A DNA stretch of 19,411 bases from positions 14,301 through 33,711 of the forward strand of contig DHWV01000086.1 in NCBI GenBank assembly GCA_002413355.1, read 5' to 3'. The DNA comes from Desulfobulbaceae bacterium UBA5173. GTDB lineage: Bacteria > Desulfobacterota > Desulfobulbia > Desulfobulbales > Desulfobulbaceae. How positions within the stretch are numbered: the stretch's first letter is position 1; every line of letters starts with the position of its first letter. Under the pieces are notes generated by a model. The model was given only the letters and a program-made list of their open reading frames with translations. It made no database searches and had not been told where the DNA came from. Positions 12,530 through 19,266 of this stretch are shown here, piece after piece. Both the position numbers and the translations under genes were made by a program.

Positions 12530-13186
12530 ATGTTCACCGGCATTATCCAAGGCTTGGGCACGGTGGTCGAAAAACGACCCGCAGGGGGCGGCATGGTCTT
12601 TGGCATTGAGGCCAATTTTGATCTAACTGAGCCGCAGGAGGGCGAATCCATCGCCGTCAACGGCACCTGCCTGACCGCCCGCGACATCCGAAGCCGCCGC
12701 TTTTTGGCTGATGTCTCGCCGGAAAGCCTGTCCCGCACCAACTTGGGCGGATTAACGGTGGGCAGCAAGGTCAATTTGGAACGCGCCCTGCGCCTTGCCG
12801 ACCGCTTGGGCGGGCACATCGTCAGCGGCCATGTGGATGCGCTGGGCCGGGTGGAAGAGCGCAAAGCGGCAGGCGATTTCACCGTGTTCACCTTCTCGCT
12901 GGAATCGGAACTGGCCAAGTACGTGATCGAAAAAGGCTCAATCACTATTGACGGCGTGAGTCTGACCGTCAACGCCTGCACCGGCAGCCGTTTTTCAGTT
13001 TCGATTATACCGCACACTTTGGCTGTCACCACGCTGGGCGGCCTCAAGCCGGGCAGCCGAGTCAACATCGAAGTGGACATTATCGGCAAGTATGTGGAAA
13101 AGCTGCTCGCGGCGAAATCACCAGAAACGGGCAGCACGAGCAAAATCAATCCGACCTTTTTGGCAGAACACGGATTTTTGAGATAA
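12530..13186 (+). CDS. ribE: Riboflavin synthase alpha chain
   Basis: The protein has 218 residues, normal for the family. It starts with the diagnostic MFTGIIQGLGTV and consists of two similar lumazine-binding beta-barrels (residues 1-97 and about 98-200). The motifs NGTCLT and SGHVDALG (barrel 1 to 2) and DGVSLTVN are visible. It dismutates two 6,7-dimethyl-8-ribityllumazine molecules to riboflavin and a pyrimidinedione, in the cytoplasm. It lies between a TPR gene and ribBA (40 bp apart). No FMN-riboswitch-like structure was seen upstream. Naming follows the bacterial ribE usage; some schemes call it ribC. Confidence 0.95.
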   Translation: MFTGIIQGLGTVVEKRPAGGGMVFGIEANFDLTEPQEGESIAVNGTCLTARDIRSRRFLADVSPESLSRTNLGGLTVGSKVNLERALRLADRLGGHIVSGHVDALGRVEERKAAGDFTVFTFSLESELAKYVIEKGSITIDGVSLTVNACTGSRFSVSIIPHTLAVTTLGGLKPGSRVNIEVDIIGKYVEKLLAAKSPETGSTSKINPTFLAEHGFLR

Positions 13187-13226
13187 TTTTTCTTATAAAA
13201 AGAAACACGTTGAGCAGGAGCGCATC

Positions 13227-14471
13227 ATGGCGGTCAGTTCGATTGAAGAGGCGATACAGGACATCCGGGCCGGAAAAATGATCATCCTTGTGGATGACGA
13301 AGACCGGGAAAACGAGGGCGATCTCTGCATGGCCGCCACAGCGGTCACACCGGAGGCGATCAATTTCATGGCCACCCACGGGCGCGGCCTGATCTGTCTA
13401 ACCTTAAGTCCTGATATCATTGACCAGCTTGGTCTGCCCATGATGGTGCAGAACAACCAGTCGCCCTACGGCACCGGCTTTACCATCAGCATCGAGGCCC
13501 GCAGCGGCGTGACCACCGGCATTTCCGCTGCTGACCGCGCTCGCACCATTGAAGCGGCGGTGGCCCAAGACGCGACTCCCCGCGACATCATCAGTCCCGG
13601 CCACATTTTCCCGCTGCGGGCGCGCAAGGGCGGGGTGCTGGTGCGCACGGGCCAGACCGAAGGCTCGGTGGATTTGGCTCGCCTTGCCGGGCTGCGGACA
13701 GCGGGTGTCATCTGCGAGATCATGAAGGATGACGGCACAATGGCCCGAATGCCGGATTTGGAAATCTTCGCGGAAAAGCACGGCTTGAAGATCGCCACAG
13801 TTGCTGATCTGGTCGCCTACCGCCTGCGCGAGGACGTGCTGGTGCATCGGGTCGCTGAGGCCCGCCTGCCCACCTCTCATGCCGGAGAGTTCAAGATCGT
13901 TGCCTACAAAAACGATGTGGATGATTTTGAGCATGTTGCGCTGGTCAAAGGAGAAATCAGCCCGGACGAGCCGGTTTTAGTGCGGGTGCATTCCGAATGT
14001 CTGACCGGCGACGTGTTTGGCTCGTCACGCTGTGACTGCGGCTCTCAGCTTCAGGCAGCCATGAAGATGGTTGAGCAGGAGGGCAAGGGCGTGATTTTGT
14101 ACATGCGGCAGGAAGGTCGGGGCATCGGCTTGGTCAATAAACTACGGGCCTATACCCTGCAAGACGAGGAAGGGCTGGATACGGTCGAGGCCAACATCCA
14201 TCTCGGCTTTAAGCCGGATTTGCGCGACTACGGCATCGGAGCGCAAATTCTTCGTGATCTCGGCGTGCGCAAGATGCGCCTACTGACCAACAATCCGAAG
14301 AAGCTGATCGGGCTGGAAGGCTACGGCTTGGAGGCGGTGGCCCGCCTGCCGATAGAGATGGTCTGCGGTTGCGAGACGATGGAATACCTTCGCTGCAAAC
14401 GCGACAAGATGGGCCATCTGTTGGAATTGTACGGCGACGAGCCGCAAGGCCCGGTGGCCGGGGAGCCGTGA
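13227..14471 (+). CDS. ribBA: Bifunctional 3,4-dihydroxy-2-butanone 4-phosphate synthase / GTP cyclohydrolase II
   Basis: The protein has 414 residues. Residues 1-200 form the RibB domain: DDEDRENEGDL carries the acidic metal-binding cluster, with THGRGLIC and RTGQTEGSVDLARLAGL as active-site motifs. It converts ribulose 5-phosphate to the four-carbon unit. Residues about 205-400 form the RibA domain: HSECLTGDVFGSSRCDCG has the three zinc-binding Cys, and RQEGRGIGL the catalytic Arg region; it opens GTP. Both entry steps of riboflavin synthesis are thus on one chain, and both sites look intact. GAGCAGGAG precedes ATG 13227. An intrinsic terminator follows, which separates it from ribH. Confidence 0.96.
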   Translation: MAVSSIEEAIQDIRAGKMIILVDDEDRENEGDLCMAATAVTPEAINFMATHGRGLICLTLSPDIIDQLGLPMMVQNNQSPYGTGFTISIEARSGVTTGISAADRARTIEAAVAQDATPRDIISPGHIFPLRARKGGVLVRTGQTEGSVDLARLAGLRTAGVICEIMKDDGTMARMPDLEIFAEKHGLKIATVADLVAYRLREDVLVHRVAEARLPTSHAGEFKIVAYKNDVDDFEHVALVKGEISPDEPVLVRVHSECLTGDVFGSSRCDCGSQLQAAMKMVEQEGKGVILYMRQEGRGIGLVNKLRAYTLQDEEGLDTVEANIHLGFKPDLRDYGIGAQILRDLGVRKMRLLTNNPKKLIGLEGYGLEAVARLPIEMVCGCETMEYLRCKRDKMGHLLELYGDEPQGPVAGEP

Positions 14472-14481
14472 GAATCAACTA

Positions 14482-14525
14482 ACAGCATCAGCGAGATGGT
14501 TGGTGCTGTTTTATCAGTTTTTTTT
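14482..14525 (+). terminator. Intrinsic terminator after ribBA
   Basis: ACAGCATCA (14482-14490) pairs with TGGTGCTGT (14501-14509) with one T-G pair over a 10-nt loop. TTTA and a run of eight or more Ts follow. It ends the TPR-ribE-ribBA transcript before the A+T-rich insert. Confidence 0.75.
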
Positions 14526-14546
14526 AAAAAAAGATGAGGAACTGAT

Positions 14547-15077
14547 ATGAAAAAATATAGATGCACTGATTGTTTTTTGGTGATTAGCGAGAATGAACGT
14601 AATGCTATAACTCTATGTCCGACATGCGGCGGGTTTCTATATCAGGTCGATGATGATTACTTAAAAAGCGAGCGTGAATTTGTTATTACCACTTGTTACT
14701 CTTGCGGCAAAAAACTTAGGCTCGCTTTCCCTTTTAGGTCTTCCTGCTTTCGTTGCCCTTCTTGCAACATTTCATGTGAAATACAAATATTAAATAGTAG
14801 CATAGGTAGAAAAATATACATGATAAATCCTATTGTAAGAAAGAAATCAAGTGAAAAGGAAAGTGAGCTTCCTGAAAACATAAAAAGTTCATTAAGGATT
14901 ATTGGCATTGATCATTACGCCTCTTGGGAGGAGGTGAAATTTCAGTATCGAAAATGCATGTCAGAATATCACCCAGATAAAGTAGCCCATCTTGGAATCG
15001 ATTTAAGGAGACTTGCCGAAGAGAAAACAAAAATATATAACGATGCTTATAATATCCTGAGAAAATATTTTGAATAA
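14547..15077 (+). CDS. Zinc-ribbon and J-domain protein
   Basis: The protein has 176 residues. The N-terminal part has Cys pairs at 6/9 and 24/27 (CTDC, CPTC) and a second set at 50/53 and 67/70/73 (CYSC, CPSC), so two zinc ribbons are likely. Residues about 116-172 form a divergent J domain, in which the HPD tripeptide (residues 142-144) needed to stimulate DnaK ATPase is intact. A Lys/Ser/Glu-rich linker lies between. It is probably a specialised Hsp40 that directs DnaK to one client; the client is unknown. The order is reversed relative to DnaJ, where the J domain is N-terminal. The gene is clearly A+T-rich compared with ribBA and ribH, which suggests it was inserted into the rib cluster. 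GAGGA precedes the ATG. Confidence 0.78.
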   Translation: MKKYRCTDCFLVISENERNAITLCPTCGGFLYQVDDDYLKSEREFVITTCYSCGKKLRLAFPFRSSCFRCPSCNISCEIQILNSSIGRKIYMINPIVRKKSSEKESELPENIKSSLRIIGIDHYASWEEVKFQYRKCMSEYHPDKVAHLGIDLRRLAEEKTKIYNDAYNILRKYFE

Positions 15078-15118
15078 AATTAATAGATATTCTTTTGTTG
15101 GCTATAGTTATCTTAGAT

Positions 15119-15316
15119 ATGACATGTAGAACGAGAAAGCCTCGGCAAGACTGGAAAGAGCAGTTTGATCAAGCTGAACAGTTTCAATAGCAAATTAGCG
15201 AAGAAGAACAAGAATCGTTGGATGCCAACTTATTAAAAATAAATAATGCAGACGATATCAAAAAGAATAATCTGCATAATAATACTGACGGAAGAATACA
15301 CCAAGACAGAAAGATA
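15119..15316 (+). pseudogene. Degenerate short ORF, in frame with ribH, possible antitoxin-tail relic
   Basis: ATG 15119 opens a 23-codon ORF (TRKPRQDWKEQFDQAEQFQ) ending at TAG 15188-15190. The same frame then stays open (EEEQESLDANLLKINN...) straight into ribH. The R-x-x-W-x-x-x-F pattern followed by an acidic stretch recalls the short C-terminal tail of some AbrB/MazE-type antitoxins, but this is a weak resemblance. It is A+T-rich like the J-domain gene upstream. The ribH promoter must lie in or before this stretch; TTGTTG followed after 17 bp by TATGAC near 15094-15122 is only a weak candidate. Confidence 0.25.
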
Positions 15317-15781
15317 ATGGCAAACTTTATCGAAGGCAATCTGCAAGGACACGGGCGCAAGATCGGGATTGTGGTTTCCCGCTTCAATTCCTTCATCTCG
15401 GAAAAACTGCTCGAAGGCGCATTGGACATTCTGACGCGCTCCGGCGTGAAGAGCGACGACATTGACGTGGCGCGGGTGCCTGGCGCATTCGAGATTCCCC
15501 TTGCCACGCAGAAGATGGCCCGCTCCGGCAAATACGATGCAGTTATCTGCGTCGGCGTGGTCATCCGGGGCGCAACGCCGCATTTCGATTTTGTCGCCAA
15601 CGAGGTCGCCAAGGGCAGCGCACAGGTCATGCTGGATACCGGCATTCCGGTGCTCTTCGGCGTTTTGACTACCGAATCCATCGAACAGGCGATTGAGCGG
15701 GCTGGCACCAAAGCAGGCAACAAGGGCGCGGATGTGGCAGTGGCGGCTTTGGAAATGATCAGCCTGATCAATCAGCTATAA
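15317..15781 (+). CDS. ribH: 6,7-dimethyl-8-ribityllumazine synthase
   Basis: The protein has 154 residues, the usual length. ATG 15317 is chosen because the family begins MANFIEGNLQG; codons open upstream are A+T-rich and unlike ribH. RFNSFISEKLLEGAL, VPGAFEIPLA and GVVIRGATPHFDFV are the substrate- and phosphate-binding motifs of lumazine synthase, including the active-site His in the last one. It condenses the pyrimidinedione with 3,4-dihydroxy-2-butanone 4-phosphate, in a cytoplasmic capsid-like or pentameric assembly. Its stop shares one base with the nusB start (TAATG, 15779-15783). It is separated from ribBA by a terminator and inserted sequence. Confidence 0.96.
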   Translation: MANFIEGNLQGHGRKIGIVVSRFNSFISEKLLEGALDILTRSGVKSDDIDVARVPGAFEIPLATQKMARSGKYDAVICVGVVIRGATPHFDFVANEVAKGSAQVMLDTGIPVLFGVLTTESIEQAIERAGTKAGNKGADVAVAALEMISLINQL

Positions 15782-16200
15782 TGGGTCTGCGAAGAAAGTC
15801 ACGGGAACTGGCCCTCCAGTTCCTCTACGGCCACGATGTGCAGGATGACACTTGCGGCGACGAAGAAAAGCTACAGGCTCGACTGAACGAGTTTTTTGTC
15901 TCCTTTCAGGCAGATGGTAAATCTATCGCCTATGCCGAGCAGCTTGTCACAGGCATCTGTCGTCATCGCAAGGAAATCGACAGCTTGCTTTCATCCAGCT
16001 CGCACAACTGGCGGGTGGAGCGAATGGCGGCGGTGGATCGCAATATCCTGCGCATTGCCGCCTACGAAATTCAGCACGGGGAAGATGTACCCAAGACGGT
16101 CGCCATCAACGAAGCCTTGGAGATAGCCAAACGCTACGCCGAACCTGAGGCAGTTGGCTTCATCAATGGTATCCTTGACGGCCTGCACGGGAAAGGGTGA
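15781..16200 (+). CDS. nusB: Transcription antitermination factor NusB
   Basis: The protein has 139 residues, all-helical. It starts GLRRKSRELALQFLYGHDV, the Arg-rich first helix that binds boxA RNA, and has WRVERMAAVDRNILRIAAYEI and the ending YAEPEAVGFINGILDGL typical of NusB. With NusE (ribosomal protein S10) it binds boxA of rRNA leaders and keeps RNA polymerase processive. The ribH-nusB order with overlapping stop and start is common in bacteria. After the stop the next gene is convergent, with 47 bp between; a distant GAAGGCC/GGCCTTC pairing (16199-16205 with 16262-16268) is the only structure seen there. Confidence 0.95.
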   Translation: MGLRRKSRELALQFLYGHDVQDDTCGDEEKLQARLNEFFVSFQADGKSIAYAEQLVTGICRHRKEIDSLLSSSSHNWRVERMAAVDRNILRIAAYEIQHGEDVPKTVAINEALEIAKRYAEPEAVGFINGILDGLHGKG

Positions 16201-16247
16201 AGGCCCAAATTCGTTGACTGAACCTTAGCATACGAGGTAAAGCCAGT

Positions 16248-16442
16248 TCATCCAAGAGGTTGGCCTTCATGCCAATCTCTTGGCTCGTTCACGTCCCGCG
16301 TTTCCTTCTTCTCTTCCAGGGCCAGACCAGTGCCGCAGCAGAGCGGACATTCTTCCACAGTGAGGAGAAAGCGGCTTTCGCCGTTGAAGGAACTGAGCTG
16401 GCCGCTGCCGCCGCAGGCTGAACAAGGCTGCTTATTCTCCAT
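16248..16442 (-). CDS. Small CxxCxGxG zinc-finger-like protein
   Basis: The protein has 64 residues. It has two CxxCxGxG-type modules, CSACGGSG (Cys7/Cys10) and CPLCCGTG (Cys32/Cys35), as in the DnaJ zinc-finger region and in small anti-TRAP-like proteins, so it probably binds one zinc. The tail is acidic and short. ATG 16442 starts 11 bp inside the end of the ABC-F gene (overlap 16432-16442), so it should be made by translational coupling from that mRNA. The frame upstream of this ATG is the shadow of the ABC-F gene. The function is unknown; the repeated Gly and Cys spacing argues for a real gene despite the short length. Confidence 0.65.
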   Translation of the reverse strand: MENKQPCSACGGSGQLSSFNGESRFLLTVEECPLCCGTGLALEEKKETRDVNEPRDWHEGQPLG

Positions 16443-18267
16443 TCTGAAGCTGCTCCAGCTCCTCCCAACGGGCGTAGAGTCGGGCGATCTCTTTCTGCGC
16501 TGCCTCCATCTCTTGCCAGCATTCAGCCAGCTTGGCCGGATCAGCAACAATCTTCGGCTCGTGCATCCGCGCCTCTACCTCTTTTTGCCTAGTCTCGGCG
16601 GCAAGAATACGTTCTTCCATCTGATCATGCTCGCGCTGATCTTTATAGGAAAGTTTTTTCGCGGTTTTCTTCTTGTCAGCACCGACAGAGGACGTTTTTT
16701 TGCCCATCATCGATGGGTTCTCCGCTTCCGTCAAGGAGCGAAGCCACTGCCCGTAATCGGCAAAAAAGGAGGCGTTGCCCTTGCTGTCAAAGCCAAGCAC
16801 TTGATCGCAGATGCGGTCAAGCATGAAGCGATCGTGGGTGACAAGAACCAATGCGCCGGGAAATTCGCTCAGGCTTTCCTCCAGTACGTCAAGGGAAGGA
16901 ATATCGAGGTCGTTGGTCGGCTCATCTAAGAGCAGAACATCCGCAGGCTGACGCATCAGGGCGGCGATGAGAATGCGGGCCTGCTCGCCGCCAGAGAGCC
17001 GCGCCACCGGCGTTTCGAGCTGATCTGGGCGGAAGAGGAAGCGTTTCGCCCAAGAGACGACATGAATGGAGCGATCCTGATACAGTACCGAATCACCGTC
17101 CGGGGCCAAAGCGCGGCGCAGGGTTTGCACCTGATCGAGCTGCTGCCTGCGCTGGTCAAAATTGACAATGCGGAGCTTATCCGCTGCGGTGATCGTGCCG
17201 CTGTCCGGCTTGAGGCCGTCTTCGCAGGCGGCGGAGGCGAGAATCTGCATGAGCGTGGATTTGCCGCAGCCGTTTCTGCCCAGCAAGCCCAGCCGGGTGC
17301 CGGGCGACAGAGTCAGATCGAGATTGCTGAACAGCATCCGCCCGCTAAAGCCCTTGCTGATCTTGGTCGCGGCAATCAGCTTTCTGGTCTTGCGCTCGGT
17401 CGCGTCAAAGGCAATGTCAACTTTGGTGCCAACCCGGTTGCGGCCCCTGACCTCGGCAAGGTCATCTTGGAGCTGATACGCCGCATCTTTGCGCGATTTG
17501 GCTTTAGTGCCTCTGGCTTTCGGGCCGCGACTGAGCCATTCGTTCTCGCGCCGCACTTTGTTGGCCAGCCGCTCCTCCTGCTCCTGCTGCTGCTCAAGAA
17601 ACAGCTCTCGTTTTTCTAAGAAAGCAGAATAATTGGCATTGATCTGCAACGTGCCGTCAGGATAAGCGGCGGAAAGCTCAATAATCCGGTTGACCGTATT
17701 GTCAAGAAAGCGGCGGTCGTGGCTGACCATGATGTAGCCGTCCGGGCTTTCCGGTAACGAAGAACCGAGCAGTTTTTCCAGCCAAAGGATGCCTTCCAAA
17801 TCAAGATGGTTGGTCGGCTCGTCCATCACTAACACATCAGGATGAACAATCAAAGCGCGGCAGATGGCCAGCCGCTTGCGCCAGCCGCCGGAGAGCAGGC
17901 GCGCCGGGCAGTCCGGGTCGCTGAATTCAGCCCGGCTGAGAAGGGTGTCCACCCGGTTGTGCTGTTCGACCGGCTCAAGATGCAGCTCGGCGACCGCAGC
18001 CAGCAGGTTGTCGGCACAGCTTTTTTCTTCGACAAAAACATCTTCTTGGGCCAAATAGCCAACCCGGACATGCTTCTGGCGGAAAATTTCGCCGCTGTCC
18101 GGGTCTGTTCGCCCACTGAGGATTTTCAGCAGGGTTGATTTGCCAGAGCCGTTGGGGCCGATCAGACCAATGCGGTCGCCGGAGGCGATGACTAAATTGA
18201 CCGAAGAGAAAAGCGTTTGCGCCCCGAAGGACTTGCCAAGGTTGCGGCAGGAAAGCAGATCAGCCAT
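16432..18267 (-). CDS. ABC-F family ATPase, Uup-like
   Basis: The protein has 611 residues with two ABC domains and no membrane segments. Domain 1: Walker A GPNGSGKST (37-45), signature LSGGWRKRLA, Walker B VLVMDEPTNHLD. Domain 2: Walker A GRNGCGKST, signature LSGGEQARIL, Walker B VLLLDEPTNDLD. Between them lies a Glu/Gln-rich linker with RGPKARGTKAKSR, typical of ABC-F proteins. The last 85 residues form a charged coiled coil after a Lys-rich stretch, as in Uup, where this part binds DNA or ribosome-related structures. ABC-F proteins act at the ribosomal E site; Uup is linked to precise transposon excision and ribosome rescue. The exact role here is unproven. The next gene, a 64-aa zinc protein, overlaps its stop. 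No strong Shine-Dalgarno precedes ATG 18267. Confidence 0.9.
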   Translation of the reverse strand: MADLLSCRNLGKSFGAQTLFSSVNLVIASGDRIGLIGPNGSGKSTLLKILSGRTDPDSGEIFRQKHVRVGYLAQEDVFVEEKSCADNLLAAVAELHLEPVEQHNRVDTLLSRAEFSDPDCPARLLSGGWRKRLAICRALIVHPDVLVMDEPTNHLDLEGILWLEKLLGSSLPESPDGYIMVSHDRRFLDNTVNRIIELSAAYPDGTLQINANYSAFLEKRELFLEQQQEQEERLANKVRRENEWLSRGPKARGTKAKSRKDAAYQLQDDLAEVRGRNRVGTKVDIAFDATERKTRKLIAATKISKGFSGRMLFSNLDLTLSPGTRLGLLGRNGCGKSTLMQILASAACEDGLKPDSGTITAADKLRIVNFDQRRQQLDQVQTLRRALAPDGDSVLYQDRSIHVVSWAKRFLFRPDQLETPVARLSGGEQARILIAALMRQPADVLLLDEPTNDLDIPSLDVLEESLSEFPGALVLVTHDRFMLDRICDQVLGFDSKGNASFFADYGQWLRSLTEAENPSMMGKKTSSVGADKKKTAKKLSYKDQREHDQMEERILAAETRQKEVEARMHEPKIVADPAKLAECWQEMEAAQKEIARLYARWEELEQLQNGE

Positions 18268-18386
18268 GGTTCACAGATGCTCAGTTTCAGGATCAGCAGC
18301 CTTGGGATAGGAGCCAAGCCATTCAATTCATGAAAGGAAATAAAAGACCTGCTGCCGAGCAGCGATATGCAAAGCAGCCGGGAGGC

Positions 18387-18395
18387 ATTATAGCA
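18387..18395 (-). promoter_or_regulatory. Extended -10 promoter for the ABC-F gene
   Basis: On the minus strand TGCTATAAT (18395-18387) is a perfect TATAAT with the TG extension one base upstream, about 120 bp before the start codon. No good -35 is seen at 16-18 bp, which an extended -10 can compensate. Confidence 0.5.
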
Positions 18396-18458
18396 TGGCA
18401 GAACAGCCGAAGCGAGGTCTTTGGGCAGGAGGCGTGTGCGGAGCTGTGCGGCTGTCCT

Positions 18459-18848
18459 TCATGGTTCTCTGGCCTCAAACGAAGTGATTTTGCCTGCGGA
18501 CTTGATGAACTTCCTGTCGAAGGTTGCAAGCGACCGGCATTGCCGCGATGCCGCCAAGTGAATTGCATCCGCAAAGTCCATCCCCTGCTTATGCCATGCG
18601 ATTGCATCGGCAATAACGTTCGGCTCCTGCAAGGCGACATTTGAAAGCCCGAAGAGCACCTGAAACGCATTGGCTATTGCCGTCGGCTCAAAGTGATAGG
18701 CATAACGAAGCACCCATTCGCATTCCAAGACAACTGATGTTGCGATAAAGATGCGCTCCTGCGCAAAGAGCAGCTTCGCTTTCTCCAATTGAGCTTTGTC
18801 ATCGCCGACAAGCAGGCGGACAATCACATTGGTGTCTGCTGAAACCAT
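18459..18848 (-). CDS. PIN-domain toxin, VapC-like
   Basis: The protein has 129 residues, typical for VapC. The PIN active-site acids are all present: Asp5 in ADTNVIVRLL, Glu42/Glu44 in VVLECEWVLRYAY, Asp91/Asp94 in MDFADAIHLA and Asp111 in TFDRKF. VapC toxins are Mg-dependent ribonucleases that cut tRNA or rRNA. ATG 18848 directly follows TAA (TAAATG) in the minus-strand reading. The upstream antitoxin gene is frameshifted, so the toxin may be unneutralised, unexpressed or controlled by another antitoxin. The composition is close to core genes. It ends before the promoter of the ABC-F gene. Confidence 0.85.
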   Translation of the reverse strand: MVSADTNVIVRLLVGDDKAQLEKAKLLFAQERIFIATSVVLECEWVLRYAYHFEPTAIANAFQVLFGLSNVALQEPNVIADAIAWHKQGMDFADAIHLAASRQCRSLATFDRKFIKSAGKITSFEAREP

Positions 18849-19094
18849 TTACTTCCGGCTCCTGCGCACCCTGCCGGACAGCATCCTGCATTTCCTCCAA
18901 CGAGACAGCGTCTCCTGAATGCTGCAAGATGCCGACGACCTCATCAAGCTGGGTCGGCCTGAATGCCGGGGCCGATTTCAGCAGAATGCCGTCATCAGTC
19001 TCAATCACCTGCTCTTCCATCTGTGCTTGGCGATGATTTCCTTGGGGATGGCAACCTTTCCTTTGCTGGACAGTTTTGCAGCTTGAGTTTGCAT
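18799..19094 (-). pseudogene. VapB/AbrB-type antitoxin, frameshifted
   Basis: From ATG 19094 the frame encodes MQTQAAKLSSKGKVAIPKE, the swapped-hairpin DNA-binding start of AbrB/MazE/VapB antitoxins (KGKVAIPKEI). After KHRWKSR it hits TGA at 19005-19007. The frame that carries the expected second half (EEQVIETDDGILLKS, APAFRPTQLDEVVGILQ, EEMQDAVRQ) is shifted by one and opens around 19020. In intact relatives several residues (a G-T-E-F-like stretch) sit at the join, so a small deletion at about 19008-19022 is likely. The second half reads 50 bp into vapC before stopping at 18799. The toxin-binding half may therefore not be made. A sequencing error is possible. Confidence 0.65.
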
Positions 19095-19152
19095 GAAGAC
19101 CTTTGGATGAGGATGACGACGGAGTGCTGTTTCTACGCTGAACGGGCATAGG

Positions 19153-19230
19153 TCATTGCCGATTCTCCAGCTCGATTTTGCGCAGCGCCTGCGCAACGGG
19201 CACAGCTTCCTGCCCTTCTGCTTTTGCCAT
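19153..19230 (-). CDS. Possible 25-residue ORF upstream of the antitoxin
   Basis: ATG 19230 opens AKAEGQEAVPVAQALRKIELENRQ and stops at 19153-19155. The composition is protein-like, but it is short and its start codon lies exactly at the left tip of the IS630 element, so it may be the truncated remainder of a longer gene. Unrecognised. Confidence 0.2.
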   Translation of the reverse strand: MAKAEGQEAVPVAQALRKIELENRQ

Positions 19231-19253
19231 ATAGCTAAAGCAATATAAAACGA
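19230..19253. repeat. Left terminal inverted repeat of the IS630-family element
   Basis: TATAGCTAAAGC followed by an A+T-rich stretch, just upstream of the transposase start, matches the ends of the MITE at 4804-4827 and 4918-4941 (TATAGCTRAAGYAAYATAAAA). The right end is outside the window. Confidence 0.65.
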
Positions 19254-19266
19254 CTATACTGTACCC

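Noticed and set aside
12400..12530. FMN riboswitch ahead of ribE
   Set aside because: The sequence before ribE is the coding region of the TPR gene and shows none of the conserved RFN element stems.
15218..15316. N-terminal extension of RibH from TTG 15218
   Set aside because: The extension is A+T-rich, Asn/Lys-rich and absent from the normal 154-residue length of the family.
16199..16268. Bidirectional terminator between nusB and the 64-aa gene
   Set aside because: The 7-bp arms are separated by 56 nt and no T-run follows.
17062..17619. Plus-strand open frames opposite the ABC-F gene
   Set aside because: They are antisense shadows of a G+C-rich gene with clear ABC motifs on the minus strand.
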